A DNA stretch of 64,000 nt from JAGVPT01 sp964439265 (GTDB lineage Bacteria; Bacteroidota; Ignavibacteria; UBA10030; UBA8401). The notes beneath the pieces are model-generated. The model saw nothing but the letters and a program-made list of their open reading frames with translations. It had not been told where the DNA came from and made no database searches. This document shows positions 51,152-60,889 of this stretch, piece after piece; within the stretch, counting starts at the first letter, position 1, and every line of letters starts with the position of its first letter. The stretch is from NCBI GenBank assembly GCA_964439265.1, contig CAYTOA010000016.1, forward strand, positions 10,865 through 74,864, written 5' to 3'. Both the position numbers and the translations under genes were made by a program.

Positions 51152-52309
51152 TCACTTAATAATTTCCCTGATCGAATATTCCTTCTCAACATGCTGTCCC
51201 TTGGTAATCATTTCGCCGAGCAGGCCGATCGACACGAACTGGATCCCGACGATGATGAGAATGAGCCCCACAAGGAAGAGGGGCCGATTGCTGAGGGACG
51301 TCTTACCGGTGGCCCATTCCGCAACGAGGTATCCGTCGATGCATACGCCGGCGAAGGCGGAAACCATTCCCCACAACCCGAACAAATGAAGGGGCCGTGC
51401 GATATAGCGAGTGGTAAACAGGACGGTGAGCAGATCGAGAAATCCTTTGAGAAATCTCCCCGTTCCGAATTTTGTCTTGCCAAATTTTCTGGCCCGGTGC
51501 TGAACGACAACCTCGCCGATCCGGAACCCCTGCCAGTGCGCAAGGGCAGGAATGTAGCGGTGCAGCTCGCCGTAGACGTTGACACTTTTCACAACATCGC
51601 GGCGGTACGCTTTCAATCCGCAGTTGGAGTCATGAATTTTCACTCCTGTCATTACGCTCGTCACGAAATTGAAGAACTTCGACGGAATCGTTTTCGTGAT
51701 TGGGTCGTGGCGTTTCTTCTTCCATCCGGAAACAACATCGTATCCGGCCTTGATCTGTCTGATCAGATTCGGAATTTCCGCCGGGTCATCCTGCAGATCG
51801 GCATCCATCGTTACGACGTAATCGCCCTGCGCGCGCTGGAAGCCGACCATGAGCGCTGCGCTTTTCCCGTAGTTCCGGCGAAACCTGATGACCTTGATCC
51901 GGTTGTTACGAAAATGAAGGTCGCGGAGAACGCGGAATGAACTATCGGTACTTCCATCGTCGACAAAAATCAGCTCATACCGTCCGCCAAAATGAACAAG
52001 CGTGTTCTTCAACTGCTCGGAAAGTTCCTTCAGCGATTGTTCTTCATTATAGAGAGGGATGACGACGGAAATTTCGATGTTTTGGGGACGATTCTGGCTA
52101 GGCTGCTGCGGCGCTCTGCTCTCCTGAGCCGGAGACCCGGCCGTCTGCGCTTCGCCCAGCGGGGCGGTCAATCCGGGCGATTCAACGAGTGGAACTCCTT
52201 CGGTTGAAGCCGGTTCCTGCGGTTTCCTGCTTGGCCGACGGTACCGAGGGTATCGGGAGCGCCGAAAGGATTCGTCACGAGGCTTCTGTTCGTTCGGTTC
52301 TTCTGCCAT
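51152..52309 (-). CDS. Glycosyltransferase family 2, polyisoprenyl-phosphate type, with disordered N-terminal tail
   Basis: 385 residues. Residues 1-78 are low complexity, Arg/Pro/Gln-rich (RRSRYPRYRRPSRKP). The GT2 catalytic domain has VVIPLYNEEQSL, FVDDGSTDSS, MDADLQDDP (metal-binding) and GRFLKGFLDLLTVLFTTRYI. Two C-terminal membrane segments (GVCIDGYLV; FLVGLILIIVGIQFVSIGLL) place it in the DPM1/ArnC/GtrB group that loads sugars onto polyprenyl phosphate. It heads the GT2-GT9-GT4-methyltransferase gene series. The tail may be an electrostatic membrane anchor; this is inference. Confidence 0.92.
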   Translation of the reverse strand: MAEEPNEQKPRDESFRRSRYPRYRRPSRKPQEPASTEGVPLVESPGLTAPLGEAQTAGSPAQESRAPQQPSQNRPQNIEISVVIPLYNEEQSLKELSEQLKNTLVHFGGRYELIFVDDGSTDSSFRVLRDLHFRNNRIKVIRFRRNYGKSAALMVGFQRAQGDYVVTMDADLQDDPAEIPNLIRQIKAGYDVVSGWKKKRHDPITKTIPSKFFNFVTSVMTGVKIHDSNCGLKAYRRDVVKSVNVYGELHRYIPALAHWQGFRIGEVVVQHRARKFGKTKFGTGRFLKGFLDLLTVLFTTRYIARPLHLFGLWGMVSAFAGVCIDGYLVAEWATGKTSLSNRPLFLVGLILIIVGIQFVSIGLLGEMITKGQHVEKEYSIREIIK

Positions 52310-52686
52310 ACGTCGCCGTGCTTAGTAATCGTTTAGTGAGTGAACAAAAGTAATATAATTCGCTTAGAAATGCAACGAGAGTTTGGCCATGGCTCAAGTT
52401 TAGAAAGAAAACTGTCTTGGGCCGTTACGAAAAAATATTCACAGTGTGCTGATAGCGTTCCTTTCTCTTTGAGAAAGAACCGCCGCCGGCCAACAAGACT
52501 TTCTTTTACAAACCGAGTTAGTGTCGCATCTTATTCTTATTCACGAATGTCAATGTTCCGCAGAAACGGCACCACCGGAAATATCGTGCTCAAAATACTC
52601 CTTGCCATTTACATGAAACTCCACTACATTTTTTTCGAGTATTATCTGCAATTGTCCTTCAGATTCATTTTTCCGGTGAGGGTCTC
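52310..52686. other. Intergenic region with no recognised gene
   Basis: Divergent spacer between the GT2 gene and the surface cluster. No terminator or clear -35/-10 pair is seen; a 116-codon frame inside it has no family or ribosome site. Confidence 0.45.
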
Positions 52687-52803
52687 ATGAGAAGTACTCC
52701 AAACTTCTCTGCCGTTTATCGTAGTGTTGCTGCCTTTCGCCGCAGCAGCACAAAGATTTCGGAGCTCAAAATCGAATGGAACGAAACAACGTTCTTTTGG
52801 TAA
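52687..52803 (+). CDS. Possible 38-residue leader ORF
   Basis: ATG 52687 is preceded by GAGGG at good spacing (GGTGAGGGTCTC). The frame runs 38 codons and ends in TAA 27 bases past the lipoprotein start, overlapping it in another frame. It could couple translation, or be chance. The product has no recognisable feature. Confidence 0.25.
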   Translation: MRSTPNFSAVYRSVAAFRRSSTKISELKIEWNETTFFW

Positions 52804-53984
52804 TTATCTACCTGACTTTGGCCGGATGCTCTGCAAAGGAGCGGATTACAGACCCCGGAAGCAGCGGTGCCACTCTGGCCGATTATTTACCTCTCAAGGT
52901 GGGGAACTCGTGGACATACTCACGCTTCACCGTTAATACCGCCAAATCGGTCGATACCTCAGCTCCCAGTCCTATTTTACTCTCCATCTTTCAAACGAAC
53001 GTACTCGTCGGCGGCCAGCCAAACGCATTTATTGTCCGCAGTGATAATGAACGGGGGAGCGTGTCGTATCTGGCATTCAGTGTAAACGGGAACACGCTCT
53101 GGCATTATCTGGGGGCGGGCAGCACGATCAAGGTAGAAGATAGTTTTATTTTATGGGTCCCAGGGGGAGTTGGGGGTGCGGTTGTTGGAGTGAACCAAAC
53201 GCAGAGCTATTATGCCACAGACCAGTCGGGGACGGTATTGTCATTTTCCATTATTCGTCCGCCCGATCCACTAATTGCACTTGCAACGATGAGATCATCG
53301 GACACTGTGCAGATTAAAGGCGTATCCACAGGTGAAACGGCATTCACAATGCAAAGAATTGGCGGCACAGCGGCGGACACAATGACCGTCGTCGTCGGAG
53401 TAAGCAGTGATCTACCTTCGTCGGTGACCTCGCCATTTCTGCCGTGGATACCTCTCTGGCAATGGACAAATTCATCCTCCGATTTAACAGTGCTTTCCCT
53501 GGACACAACCTACTCCTTCAGGCGTATCACCGACCATTCAGAATGCAAAGATGATCTGCATTACCTCGCAACGAATCACTATGCCGGCAGCGAGGTTCTT
53601 CCCGTCCTCAACACACAGCTTCACTGTGACAAATTTGAAATGAAGATAACAGTCACTGAGACGATTACATACATTGACACATCTCAAACTCGAGTCCTTT
53701 TTTCAGGCCTGTCGACAAACTATACCGTCGAGACGTGGCTTGCCAAGGGAATCGGCTTTGTTAGGGGAAGCATCAATGGTAATTCACGTTCCCCTGTTGC
53801 CTCAATGGGCGGGTCCCAGGATTCGAGCGGCGTCCTCACTGGATACTACATTTCGCCGCGAGTGGCGTATGCGTCAATACCTACTTCAATCACCTCTTAT
53901 CGACAGTTTTTTCAGGTAGATACTGCGCTGCTTAGCAGCAGCCCCGTCTACAATAATTTCATTCTTGTGCGAAAAAATTTTTAG
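52776..53984 (+). CDS. Surface lipoprotein of unknown function
   Basis: 402 residues. Short signal peptide with lipobox LTLAGC directly after NVLLVIIY. The mature part has the strand TLADYLPLKVGNSWTYSRF often seen at the start of Bacteroidota/Chlorobi lipoproteins, and is otherwise beta-rich without a catalytic motif. It precedes a TonB-receptor-like gene by 6 bp and is surely co-transcribed with it, so it may be its surface partner. It is not recognised as a SusD protein. Confidence 0.78.
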   Translation: MERNNVLLVIIYLTLAGCSAKERITDPGSSGATLADYLPLKVGNSWTYSRFTVNTAKSVDTSAPSPILLSIFQTNVLVGGQPNAFIVRSDNERGSVSYLAFSVNGNTLWHYLGAGSTIKVEDSFILWVPGGVGGAVVGVNQTQSYYATDQSGTVLSFSIIRPPDPLIALATMRSSDTVQIKGVSTGETAFTMQRIGGTAADTMTVVVGVSSDLPSSVTSPFLPWIPLWQWTNSSSDLTVLSLDTTYSFRRITDHSECKDDLHYLATNHYAGSEVLPVLNTQLHCDKFEMKITVTETITYIDTSQTRVLFSGLSTNYTVETWLAKGIGFVRGSINGNSRSPVASMGGSQDSSGVLTGYYISPRVAYASIPTSITSYRQFFQVDTALLSSSPVYNNFILVRKNF

Positions 53985-53990
53985 GACATC

Positions 53991-56108
53991 ATGCACAGGG
54001 ATAAGAATCAGAGACCGGTTTGTTTTTACTTCGCTCTACCGGTTGTGTATTTGCTCACATGGCCCAAGACTTGTCTCTCCCAAAACACGCTCAAAGATTC
54101 TGTTACGGTGCAATTTGACACCGTGGAAATTTCGGGCGAGGTGCCGGACAAGCCCGCGTCGAACAGATCTTTTTCTTCTGAGAATATACGATCAACGCCA
54201 GGTTCAGTAAGCGACCCGATGCGAACTCTTGACATGTCGGCTGAGGTAGTTTCGAATTCAGACCTGCAGGCAATCCCGATCATCGGAGGCGATGGGGCGG
54301 ACGGCATTCTTACGCTCATGGATGGATTTCCAATCACCTATCCTTATCGGTTATTGGGGAGCTTTTCTTTGTTCAACCCGCTTACGACCAAAAGCATCGA
54401 GCTTCTGACAGCCGGCTACCCTGTATCCTACGGCGGCTATGCTCCGACAGCAATTCGTGTCGACTCAAAATCGGATTACAACGACCGTACAAATTTTGAG
54501 ATGGACGGCGGCATGCTCGTTTCTTCGGTCTTCGCACAGGTTCCGATTTCCGACAGCCTGCGATGTTCTGCGAGGATTGCCGCCCGCGCTTCGAATCTCG
54601 GAATGGCTGCCGGCCTATTGTCCGCCCCCGATCGAGAACGACTTGAGGCCTTCGTGCCAAACCTGAAAGATGTTCAATTTTTTTGCAGTGAAATACCGTC
54701 CACAAACTTTTATGCGTTTCAAGAAGGGCTGATCAGCCAGGAACACGGTTCGTTGACGAGCGCCGACAGGACGTTCGACTATCGATGGCAGAAAGAGTTT
54801 GCGGGGGCAGCCCTCATGACTTCTTCAGGTTTATTATCCTCGGAACACCGTTTTTCGTGGACACACGATGACGTTTCGCTCACAACATTGGTTCCGCTTG
54901 CGTACATTGAGAGCGGCCGTTTCGGCATCAACTCCCGATTCTCAACCTTCAGGATACAGGATCAGTTTCAATATCCGATTATTCCAGTATTGAGTCTCAA
55001 GGCCGGGTCCGAGATTCTTTATTCCGTCTCCGATGTCGGATTCCAGACCTTCAGTCCATGGCTGAATGACCAGTCACCTCTTGGATCTTCGTTTACCGAC
55101 ATTTCGGTTTTCTCAGAAATTCAGTGGATGCTCACGGAACATGCATCGGCGACAATCGGCGTTCGTGAATCTTACTTTGGATTCGTCCGTCAGGCCGGTT
55201 TCGAACCTCGTGGAACGTTCGTTTACGAGATCGGGGATCGATCGACGATTAAACTTTCACTCGGTGAGTATCTCCAATCTCCCTCCGACTTTGAAATCCT
55301 TCAGGGCGTGCTGATGTTTCTTGCCGCACCGGATCAAACGCCGTTAATGATGCTGATGAGTCAGCACCGGAACAGTCTTCGGCCTGAGACGCATCGCCTC
55401 GCCGCTTTCGACGCCATGACATCTGTCGTCCAAAGCCGGTCGACAATTGTAGATGCCAATGCAAGTTTTTACTATAAACAGACGCAATCCCTTATTATGC
55501 CGGCACGATACCCGGATGTTTTCACGCCACTCGATACGATGTCATTTGAGCCTTTACAGGCATTCGAGGGAATCAACTGGGGGATGGGCATTACTTCCGA
55601 TGTAAAATTCATCCCTCTCAGCGTTTCTCTCACTGCATCTATCTTTAGTCATCACAGCTATATTATTGATACTCGTACCGAAGAAGAGTATTATACAACC
55701 GGGAATAGACCGGTTGTGGCTAAATTGTATCTACAATTTGCGCCGCCGGGATGGACAGCAAGTTTGCTCTATCAATACTCGACCGGTGCGCCTACGACTG
55801 ACCAATATTTTCTAAAAGGCAACAATCTTTTGGGCGAGGTTGTGTATCTCCCAATCTGGGAAAAACTCAATTCTGACAGGGTCCCTGATTATCATCGGCT
55901 CGATCTTACGGTAGCGAAAAGTTGGAACAGCGTTAACTGGGGAATTGAGGTCGCATTCAGCGTGCTCAACCTGCTCGGCAATAGGAACATTTCGAATTAC
56001 GATTATACTTTTTCAGCCGACGACGAGGACTATGTGAAAAAGATTCCGGTGTTGAATACGCTTCCGTTTGTACCGAACATCGAAATACGCTGCAAATATT
56101 CATTATGA
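53991..56108 (+). CDS. TonB-dependent receptor-like outer-membrane protein
   Basis: 705 residues. Signal peptide (FALPVVYLLTWPKTCLS), then a plug-like domain: VVSNSDLQAIPIIGGDGADGI, LTLMDGFPITYPY, VSYGGYAPTAIRV. The rest is a barrel with aromatic girdles and a C-terminal LPFVPNIEIRCKYSL. No CarboxypepD_reg domain is present. The upstream lipoprotein stop lies 6 bp away, and AGGA precedes the ATG. The substrate is unknown; pairing with the lipoprotein and the T9SS protein downstream suggests a dedicated uptake or surface-binding unit. Confidence 0.83.
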   Translation: MHRDKNQRPVCFYFALPVVYLLTWPKTCLSQNTLKDSVTVQFDTVEISGEVPDKPASNRSFSSENIRSTPGSVSDPMRTLDMSAEVVSNSDLQAIPIIGGDGADGILTLMDGFPITYPYRLLGSFSLFNPLTTKSIELLTAGYPVSYGGYAPTAIRVDSKSDYNDRTNFEMDGGMLVSSVFAQVPISDSLRCSARIAARASNLGMAAGLLSAPDRERLEAFVPNLKDVQFFCSEIPSTNFYAFQEGLISQEHGSLTSADRTFDYRWQKEFAGAALMTSSGLLSSEHRFSWTHDDVSLTTLVPLAYIESGRFGINSRFSTFRIQDQFQYPIIPVLSLKAGSEILYSVSDVGFQTFSPWLNDQSPLGSSFTDISVFSEIQWMLTEHASATIGVRESYFGFVRQAGFEPRGTFVYEIGDRSTIKLSLGEYLQSPSDFEILQGVLMFLAAPDQTPLMMLMSQHRNSLRPETHRLAAFDAMTSVVQSRSTIVDANASFYYKQTQSLIMPARYPDVFTPLDTMSFEPLQAFEGINWGMGITSDVKFIPLSVSLTASIFSHHSYIIDTRTEEEYYTTGNRPVVAKLYLQFAPPGWTASLLYQYSTGAPTTDQYFLKGNNLLGEVVYLPIWEKLNSDRVPDYHRLDLTVAKSWNSVNWGIEVAFSVLNLLGNRNISNYDYTFSADDEDYVKKIPVLNTLPFVPNIEIRCKYSL

Positions 56109-56201
56109 AATCCTTTAAGCAAAGGTCACAACTATAACAGCAGTTATCATCGAATCGAACAAAAATGTTCAAGCAACTCATTATGTTATGGAGGGAAAAT
56201 C

Positions 56202-57527
56202 ATGAAAACGGGAAATTTCATTCTTTCAGGCGTTCTCAGTGTCGTGCTCATGCAAATGGCATTCGCTCAATGGACACCCGTACAGGGTCCGACTCAAGAG
56301 GTCAGGTACCTTTCCGCCAACGGGACAGATATGTTCGCCCAAACGAATACCGGTTTTTTCTATTCCACCGATAATGGCGCGCATTGGGCTCAAGCAAACT
56401 CGGGCATTGGAGACAGTCTTCTCAGCGCGTTTCCCGCAGACAGCGTTGATCTTTTATTGAGCAATGTTAATTATCAAATTCCTCCTCTTCCGGGAAGTTT
56501 AAATCAAAGCGCATCACAAATTGACTATTCAAGCCTCGCAACGCTCGTAACAAGTCTCTCGATTCTTTTTCCCGGAACTACAATCGACAGTATTTATGTT
56601 TCCCTCGATACCGGGAGTACGGCGATCAGACTTTCCCAGATCATGGCGAGCCTTGCGCTTTATGCTGCCGGGGTGGACACCACAGACATTTTATCCAAGG
56701 TTCGGATTGCTGAGGCAAGCTTTTCAACGGACGGCGGTACAGAGTGGGTATCCTTCCAAGAAGTCATCTCTAGCGTTTCTATTCGCGCGACAGAGAGTAC
56801 TGAAAACTATGTCTTTGTCGGGACTAATAGAGGCGTTTATCGTGCACCGAAACAGAATACGGGCTGGGAGCAGGTCAACTCCGGCCTTGTTGATACGAAT
56901 GTCCGCGCGCTTACCTCGATCGGCGGCGCATGGCTTTTTGCCGGGACGGACGGCGGCGTGTTCCTTTCGTCGAATAACGGCACAACATGGAATTCTGTCA
57001 ATACAGGGTTGACGAATAAGAAAGTTCTTTCGCTTGCGGCAGCGGGTTACTCTCTTTTCGCTGCTACGAACGGCGGAGGCGTGTTTGTTTCAGTGAACCG
57101 TGGTAGCAGCTGGAAAGCGGTCAATCAAGGACTCTCGTCTTTGGTCGTAAATGCGCTTGCCATCGGTGACAACGCTCTTTTTGCAGGAACAAGCGGCGGT
57201 CTGTGGGAACGTCCGGTGGCGCAAATGATAACCGGCATGAACGAAAGCAAAAATGCCGTCCTTGAAAGCTTCACACTTTTTCAGAATTACCCCAATCCCT
57301 TCAATCCTTCAACGGTCATCAATTATGTGTTGCCGGCAACCGGGTTCACGACCCTGCGGGTGTACGATCTGTTAGGAAGAGAAATTCAAAGCTTGGTCGA
57401 TACACGACAAAGCGCGGGATACCACTCTGTGACTTTCGATGGAAGCGGTCTAGCGAGCGGAACTTACTTCTACCGCTTACAAGCAGGAGCTTACCATGAC
57501 ACAAAGAAATTTTTCTTTTTAAAATGA
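56202..57527 (+). CDS. Secreted beta-propeller protein with T9SS sorting domain
   Basis: 441 residues. Signal peptide (MKTGNFILSGVLSVVLMQMA). The middle has repeated photosynthesis-stability-factor/BNR-type blades: LFAGTDGGVFLSSNNGTTW, LFAATNGGGVFVSVNRGSSW, LFAGTSGGLWE. The C-terminal 80 residues are a type IX secretion sorting domain, FQNYPNPFNPSTVINY, RVYDLLGREIQSLVD and ASGTYFYRLQAG. It is exported across the outer membrane and probably attached to it. Strong GGAGGG before the ATG. Domain tips towards surface exposure, the ligand is unknown. Confidence 0.92.
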   Translation: MKTGNFILSGVLSVVLMQMAFAQWTPVQGPTQEVRYLSANGTDMFAQTNTGFFYSTDNGAHWAQANSGIGDSLLSAFPADSVDLLLSNVNYQIPPLPGSLNQSASQIDYSSLATLVTSLSILFPGTTIDSIYVSLDTGSTAIRLSQIMASLALYAAGVDTTDILSKVRIAEASFSTDGGTEWVSFQEVISSVSIRATESTENYVFVGTNRGVYRAPKQNTGWEQVNSGLVDTNVRALTSIGGAWLFAGTDGGVFLSSNNGTTWNSVNTGLTNKKVLSLAAAGYSLFAATNGGGVFVSVNRGSSWKAVNQGLSSLVVNALAIGDNALFAGTSGGLWERPVAQMITGMNESKNAVLESFTLFQNYPNPFNPSTVINYVLPATGFTTLRVYDLLGREIQSLVDTRQSAGYHSVTFDGSGLASGTYFYRLQAGAYHDTKKFFFLK

Positions 57528-57581
57528 ACGGGCAATTGCAGTCAACAGGTTTAAAAACCGCAACCAATGAAAGTGGATTAT

Positions 57582-59102
57582 ATGTTGCTTCACCATCAAT
57601 TCGTCCGAATCGCCAAGCAATTCGAGACCAAGATCGCCATTGTCGACCGTACGACCAACACGAGGCTCACGTACGGAAAGGCACTCATAGCGGCACTTAT
57701 TCTCTCGGAAAAACTTAAGAAGTACGATGAGGGATTTATCGGGATCATGATCCCGACTTCCGCGGGATGCGCGCTGTCAGTTCTCGGTGCGCTTATGAAC
57801 GGACGAATACCGGTCATGGTAAACTACTCAACCGGAGCCGCCGCGAACGCCGAATACGCCCAGAAGAAATGCGAGTTCAAGACAATCATCACGTCGAAAG
57901 CACTGCTCGAGAAAATCAACTGCCGTAAGGTCGACGGGATGGTGTTCATCGAAGACATCATGGCCAGCGTGACGATGTTCGACAAGATCAAGGCCGCGGT
58001 AAAATCAAAGCTTCCGGCGCAAAACATCCTGAAAAAAATCTGCGGCGGCAACGAGGACGATACGCTCTTCATTCTTTTTACCAGCGGCAGCGAGAAGGAG
58101 CCGAAGGCTGTCCAGCTCACACACCGCAACATCGCTTCCAACATCGACAGCCTTGAAAAAGTATACGGCCTCGCGTCAACCGATACGTTCCTAGCAAACC
58201 TGCCGTATTTTCACATCTTCGGCCAGACCGCGAACCTCTGGGCCCCTCTCTATTTCGGCATGACGATGGTGACGTATGCGAACCCATTGGATTTCAAAGC
58301 AATCAGCACCATCGCCCGCGAAGAAAAAGTGACACTGATGGTGGGCACCCCGACATTCTTCTGGGGATATTTGAACAAATCGGAAAAAGGCGATTTCGCC
58401 TCCGTCAGAATCATGATCACCGGCGCTGACAAGTGTCCCGAGGCGCTCCGTCACGGGTTCCTCGAAAAACACGGGATCGTCCTTCTTGAGGCGTACGGCG
58501 CAACAGAAACAAGCCCCGCCATCACCGTGAACACCCACGAAAACAACAGGCCAGGAAGCGTCGGAAAAGTGATCCCGAACGTTCAGGTACGGATGGAGAA
58601 TTACGAGACGGGCGAAGCATGCTCGGTGAACGAGATCGGAAAAATTCTGGTGAAGGGGGACAACGTCATGAAGGGGTATTTCGACGACTTCGAGCAGACA
58701 TCGTTAAGCATTCGCCACGGCTGGTATGATACCGGCGACATGGGGTATATGGACGAAGACGGGTATCTCTGGCACGTGGGGAGATTGAAGCGGTTTATGA
58801 AGATCGGCGGAGAGATGGTCTCGCTGATCAAGGTTGAAGATATTCTGGAGCGATTTCTTACCGGCGACGTCCAGTGCTGCGTCGTGGAAGTGCCCGACCA
58901 TCTCCGCGGCGCAAAGATTGTAGCCGCTGTTACGCAAAAGATCGACGAAAAAACGATCCTCAAGAAGATGTCCGAACATCTTCCGAACATCGCGCTTCCG
59001 AAACAATTCGTCATCCTCGACGAGCTTCCGAAAATGGGGAGCGGCAAGGTCGACTTCAGAAAAATCACGGACATGGTGCGCGATATGGTTCAGTCGAGAT
59101 AA
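57582..59102 (+). CDS. AMP-dependent acyl ligase (acyl-ACP/acyl-CoA synthetase type)
   Basis: 506 residues. P-loop LFILFTSGSEKEPKAVQLTH, the A5-like YGATETSPAI, A7 YDTGDMGYMDEDG and A8/A10 GRLKRFMKIGGEMVSL and PKMGSGKVDFRKI are intact, so adenylation and thioester formation are expected. It resembles the acyl-ACP synthetase half of Aas more than broad fatty-acyl-CoA ligases. ATG 57582 is chosen (GTGGA upstream and HQFVRIAKQF start); ATG 57567 is the alternative. Between surface-protein genes, so it may activate a fatty acid for a lipid or lipoprotein; this is speculative. Confidence 0.85.
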   Translation: MLLHHQFVRIAKQFETKIAIVDRTTNTRLTYGKALIAALILSEKLKKYDEGFIGIMIPTSAGCALSVLGALMNGRIPVMVNYSTGAAANAEYAQKKCEFKTIITSKALLEKINCRKVDGMVFIEDIMASVTMFDKIKAAVKSKLPAQNILKKICGGNEDDTLFILFTSGSEKEPKAVQLTHRNIASNIDSLEKVYGLASTDTFLANLPYFHIFGQTANLWAPLYFGMTMVTYANPLDFKAISTIAREEKVTLMVGTPTFFWGYLNKSEKGDFASVRIMITGADKCPEALRHGFLEKHGIVLLEAYGATETSPAITVNTHENNRPGSVGKVIPNVQVRMENYETGEACSVNEIGKILVKGDNVMKGYFDDFEQTSLSIRHGWYDTGDMGYMDEDGYLWHVGRLKRFMKIGGEMVSLIKVEDILERFLTGDVQCCVVEVPDHLRGAKIVAAVTQKIDEKTILKKMSEHLPNIALPKQFVILDELPKMGSGKVDFRKITDMVRDMVQSR

Positions 59103-59189
59103 GTGTCTTGTGTCACTCCGTCTTATTGGTAACTCCCCTATCATCCAAGCGTTATTCGGGTTTTTTCGCACTCACCGGGGCCATTCGTC

Positions 59190-59804
59190 ATGAAAAAGTT
59201 TTTAACCATCATTCTTCTTTGTCTTACTTCTTCACCTGTTTTCCCGCAAAACTCCACCGGCGCATTTACGATCTTGTTGGGCGGCTCCGCCGGAAAATTC
59301 AACATTGACGCCGGGGGCAACTTCAACAGCGTCTATTCGAACAAGAAAGCCGTCTATACGGAAATTGCCGGCCTGGGCAACGGTGCAATCTTCATTATCG
59401 GAAAATACAGGATCTTCAACACGAGCGGGCAATCCACCCTGACCAATATCGCCGCAACCGGGTCGGCCCAATGGAAGCAAAATATTCTCTTGACGGGACT
59501 TCGATTCGGTCCCGGGGGTTCTGCGGTGTACCTCGATGCATTGTACGTTATGAATCATGTCGAGGAAACAATTGGAACTGTGAACCCGGCCGTCGATGCA
59601 CTTTCAGCGACTCAAAAAATCGACCAGAAGGGCTTCGCGTTCGCGTTCGGCCTTTCGCCGAAGATCGCCGGGCCTCTCGACCTTGACCTTGAAGTTGAAT
59701 ACTCGGCGAAGTTACAAAAGACCACTCTCCAGAACGGCCAGGATACTCCAAATCTGGGCGGAGTGTATCTAAGCGCAGGCATCAGCTTCTACTTCAACAA
59801 CTGA
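59190..59804 (+). CDS. Small outer-membrane barrel protein of unknown function
   Basis: 204 residues. Signal peptide MKKFLTIILLCLTSSPVFPQ, then alternating strands with Gly-rich turns (GSAGKFNIDAGGNFNSVYSN, LFLSPKIAGPLDLDLEVEYS-like) and the final ISFYFNN. It looks like an 8- to 10-strand barrel. The lipoprotein gene starts 7 bp after its stop. Confidence 0.72.
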   Translation: MKKFLTIILLCLTSSPVFPQNSTGAFTILLGGSAGKFNIDAGGNFNSVYSNKKAVYTEIAGLGNGAIFIIGKYRIFNTSGQSTLTNIAATGSAQWKQNILLTGLRFGPGGSAVYLDALYVMNHVEETIGTVNPAVDALSATQKIDQKGFAFAFGLSPKIAGPLDLDLEVEYSAKLQKTTLQNGQDTPNLGGVYLSAGISFYFNN

Positions 59805-59811
59805 GATCACC

Positions 59812-60885
59812 ATGAAAACATTTCCTTTCCTCTTCACGGCGTTAGTTAGCGGATGGGTTTGCGGCTGCATGCCGTCGAACCAGAACCAGCCCGGCAGTTC
59901 GGGCCCCAGCGTTGTCGCCCTCGAAATACTCCCCCACCCCGATACGCTGAACATGGGGGCGAACCAAACGCAAACATTAACACTTCGCGGTACCAGCATT
60001 GATACTACCTCGCAGACCGTTACCAACACCGGAGTCATTACGGACGTGGGATTCACAGTTGTGACGACCGATACGGCGACAAGTCCGTATGCATCGGATA
60101 AAGCAGTGTGGTCGTCGTCCAATACGTCGGCGGCAACAGTTTCAAACGGAGTTGTAACGGCTCATAACGCGGGGTACGCGAGTATTACGGCAACCGTAGG
60201 ATCGGTGAGTGCCCCGCCTGTTCTCGTGAGCGTCCAAGGAGTGAACACCGCACCGGGTCTCACTATCGACCCTCCCCTCGTTTCGGTGATATTCAGGGAC
60301 ACCATTACGGTCACGGGAAATGCGCAGCCGCAGGCCAAGCTGATCATTACTGAATCAAGTTCCCGACACAACGACACAACTGTGTCACCCGCGACTGGTA
60401 ATTTTTCGGAGACGATCATAGGGTTATTAACCGGCTTTCGAACGGTCGTCGCGACGGCTCAGAATCCCAGCCAGGCGAGTCTTACAACCACCCGGTATAA
60501 GTACGTTTACTATTATGAGTACTTGAGCGATTCAGCGGACAACATCTGCGGCAACTGGGTCGGGACAACTCTCGGGGAGAATTTTAATTTCACAATCTCA
60601 AAGAGCATCATTTATTCCCGCTATGACATCAACGGGCACATCGACATCCAGTTCCAGGGAATCGGTGTCGTCAGAGATGTCGTCCTCACGGGAATCGTGA
60701 ACCGGGATGGAACCATCGACGCAAGTTTATCGCAAACGTACCAGGGGTTTACGATATCGGGATATCTGAAGGGATATTTCAAAACCATCGGAATGGGCGA
60801 AGGAAGCTACAACGCGGCAGCAAAAAAGGCCGGCTGGCCAACGTTGAGCGCTACCGCAGACTGGACCGCGGTGAAACAACCTTGA
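59812..60885 (+). CDS. Surface lipoprotein with Big_2 Ig-like domain
   Basis: 357 residues. Lipobox WVCGC near residue 18. A bacterial Ig-like 2 domain (about 30-140) has WSSSNTSAATVSNGVVTAHN and ITATVGS, the intimin/invasin pattern. The C-terminal half is beta-rich with an unrecognised domain (GNWVGTTLGENFNFTISKS). Co-directional, 7 bp after the barrel protein. Possible adhesion or surface layer role. Confidence 0.78.
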   Translation: MKTFPFLFTALVSGWVCGCMPSNQNQPGSSGPSVVALEILPHPDTLNMGANQTQTLTLRGTSIDTTSQTVTNTGVITDVGFTVVTTDTATSPYASDKAVWSSSNTSAATVSNGVVTAHNAGYASITATVGSVSAPPVLVSVQGVNTAPGLTIDPPLVSVIFRDTITVTGNAQPQAKLIITESSSRHNDTTVSPATGNFSETIIGLLTGFRTVVATAQNPSQASLTTTRYKYVYYYEYLSDSADNICGNWVGTTLGENFNFTISKSIIYSRYDINGHIDIQFQGIGVVRDVVLTGIVNRDGTIDASLSQTYQGFTISGYLKGYFKTIGMGEGSYNAAAKKAGWPTLSATADWTAVKQP

Positions 60886-60889
60886 TACT

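Noticed and set aside
52340..52690. Plus-strand open frame of 116 codons in the divergent spacer
   Set aside because: No ribosome site, Arg/Ser-rich composition unlike real neighbours, no recognisable domain.
53991..56108. SusC-type receptor
   Set aside because: There is no N-terminal CarboxypepD_reg domain and the neighbouring lipoprotein shows no SusD pattern, so a SusCD label is not supported.
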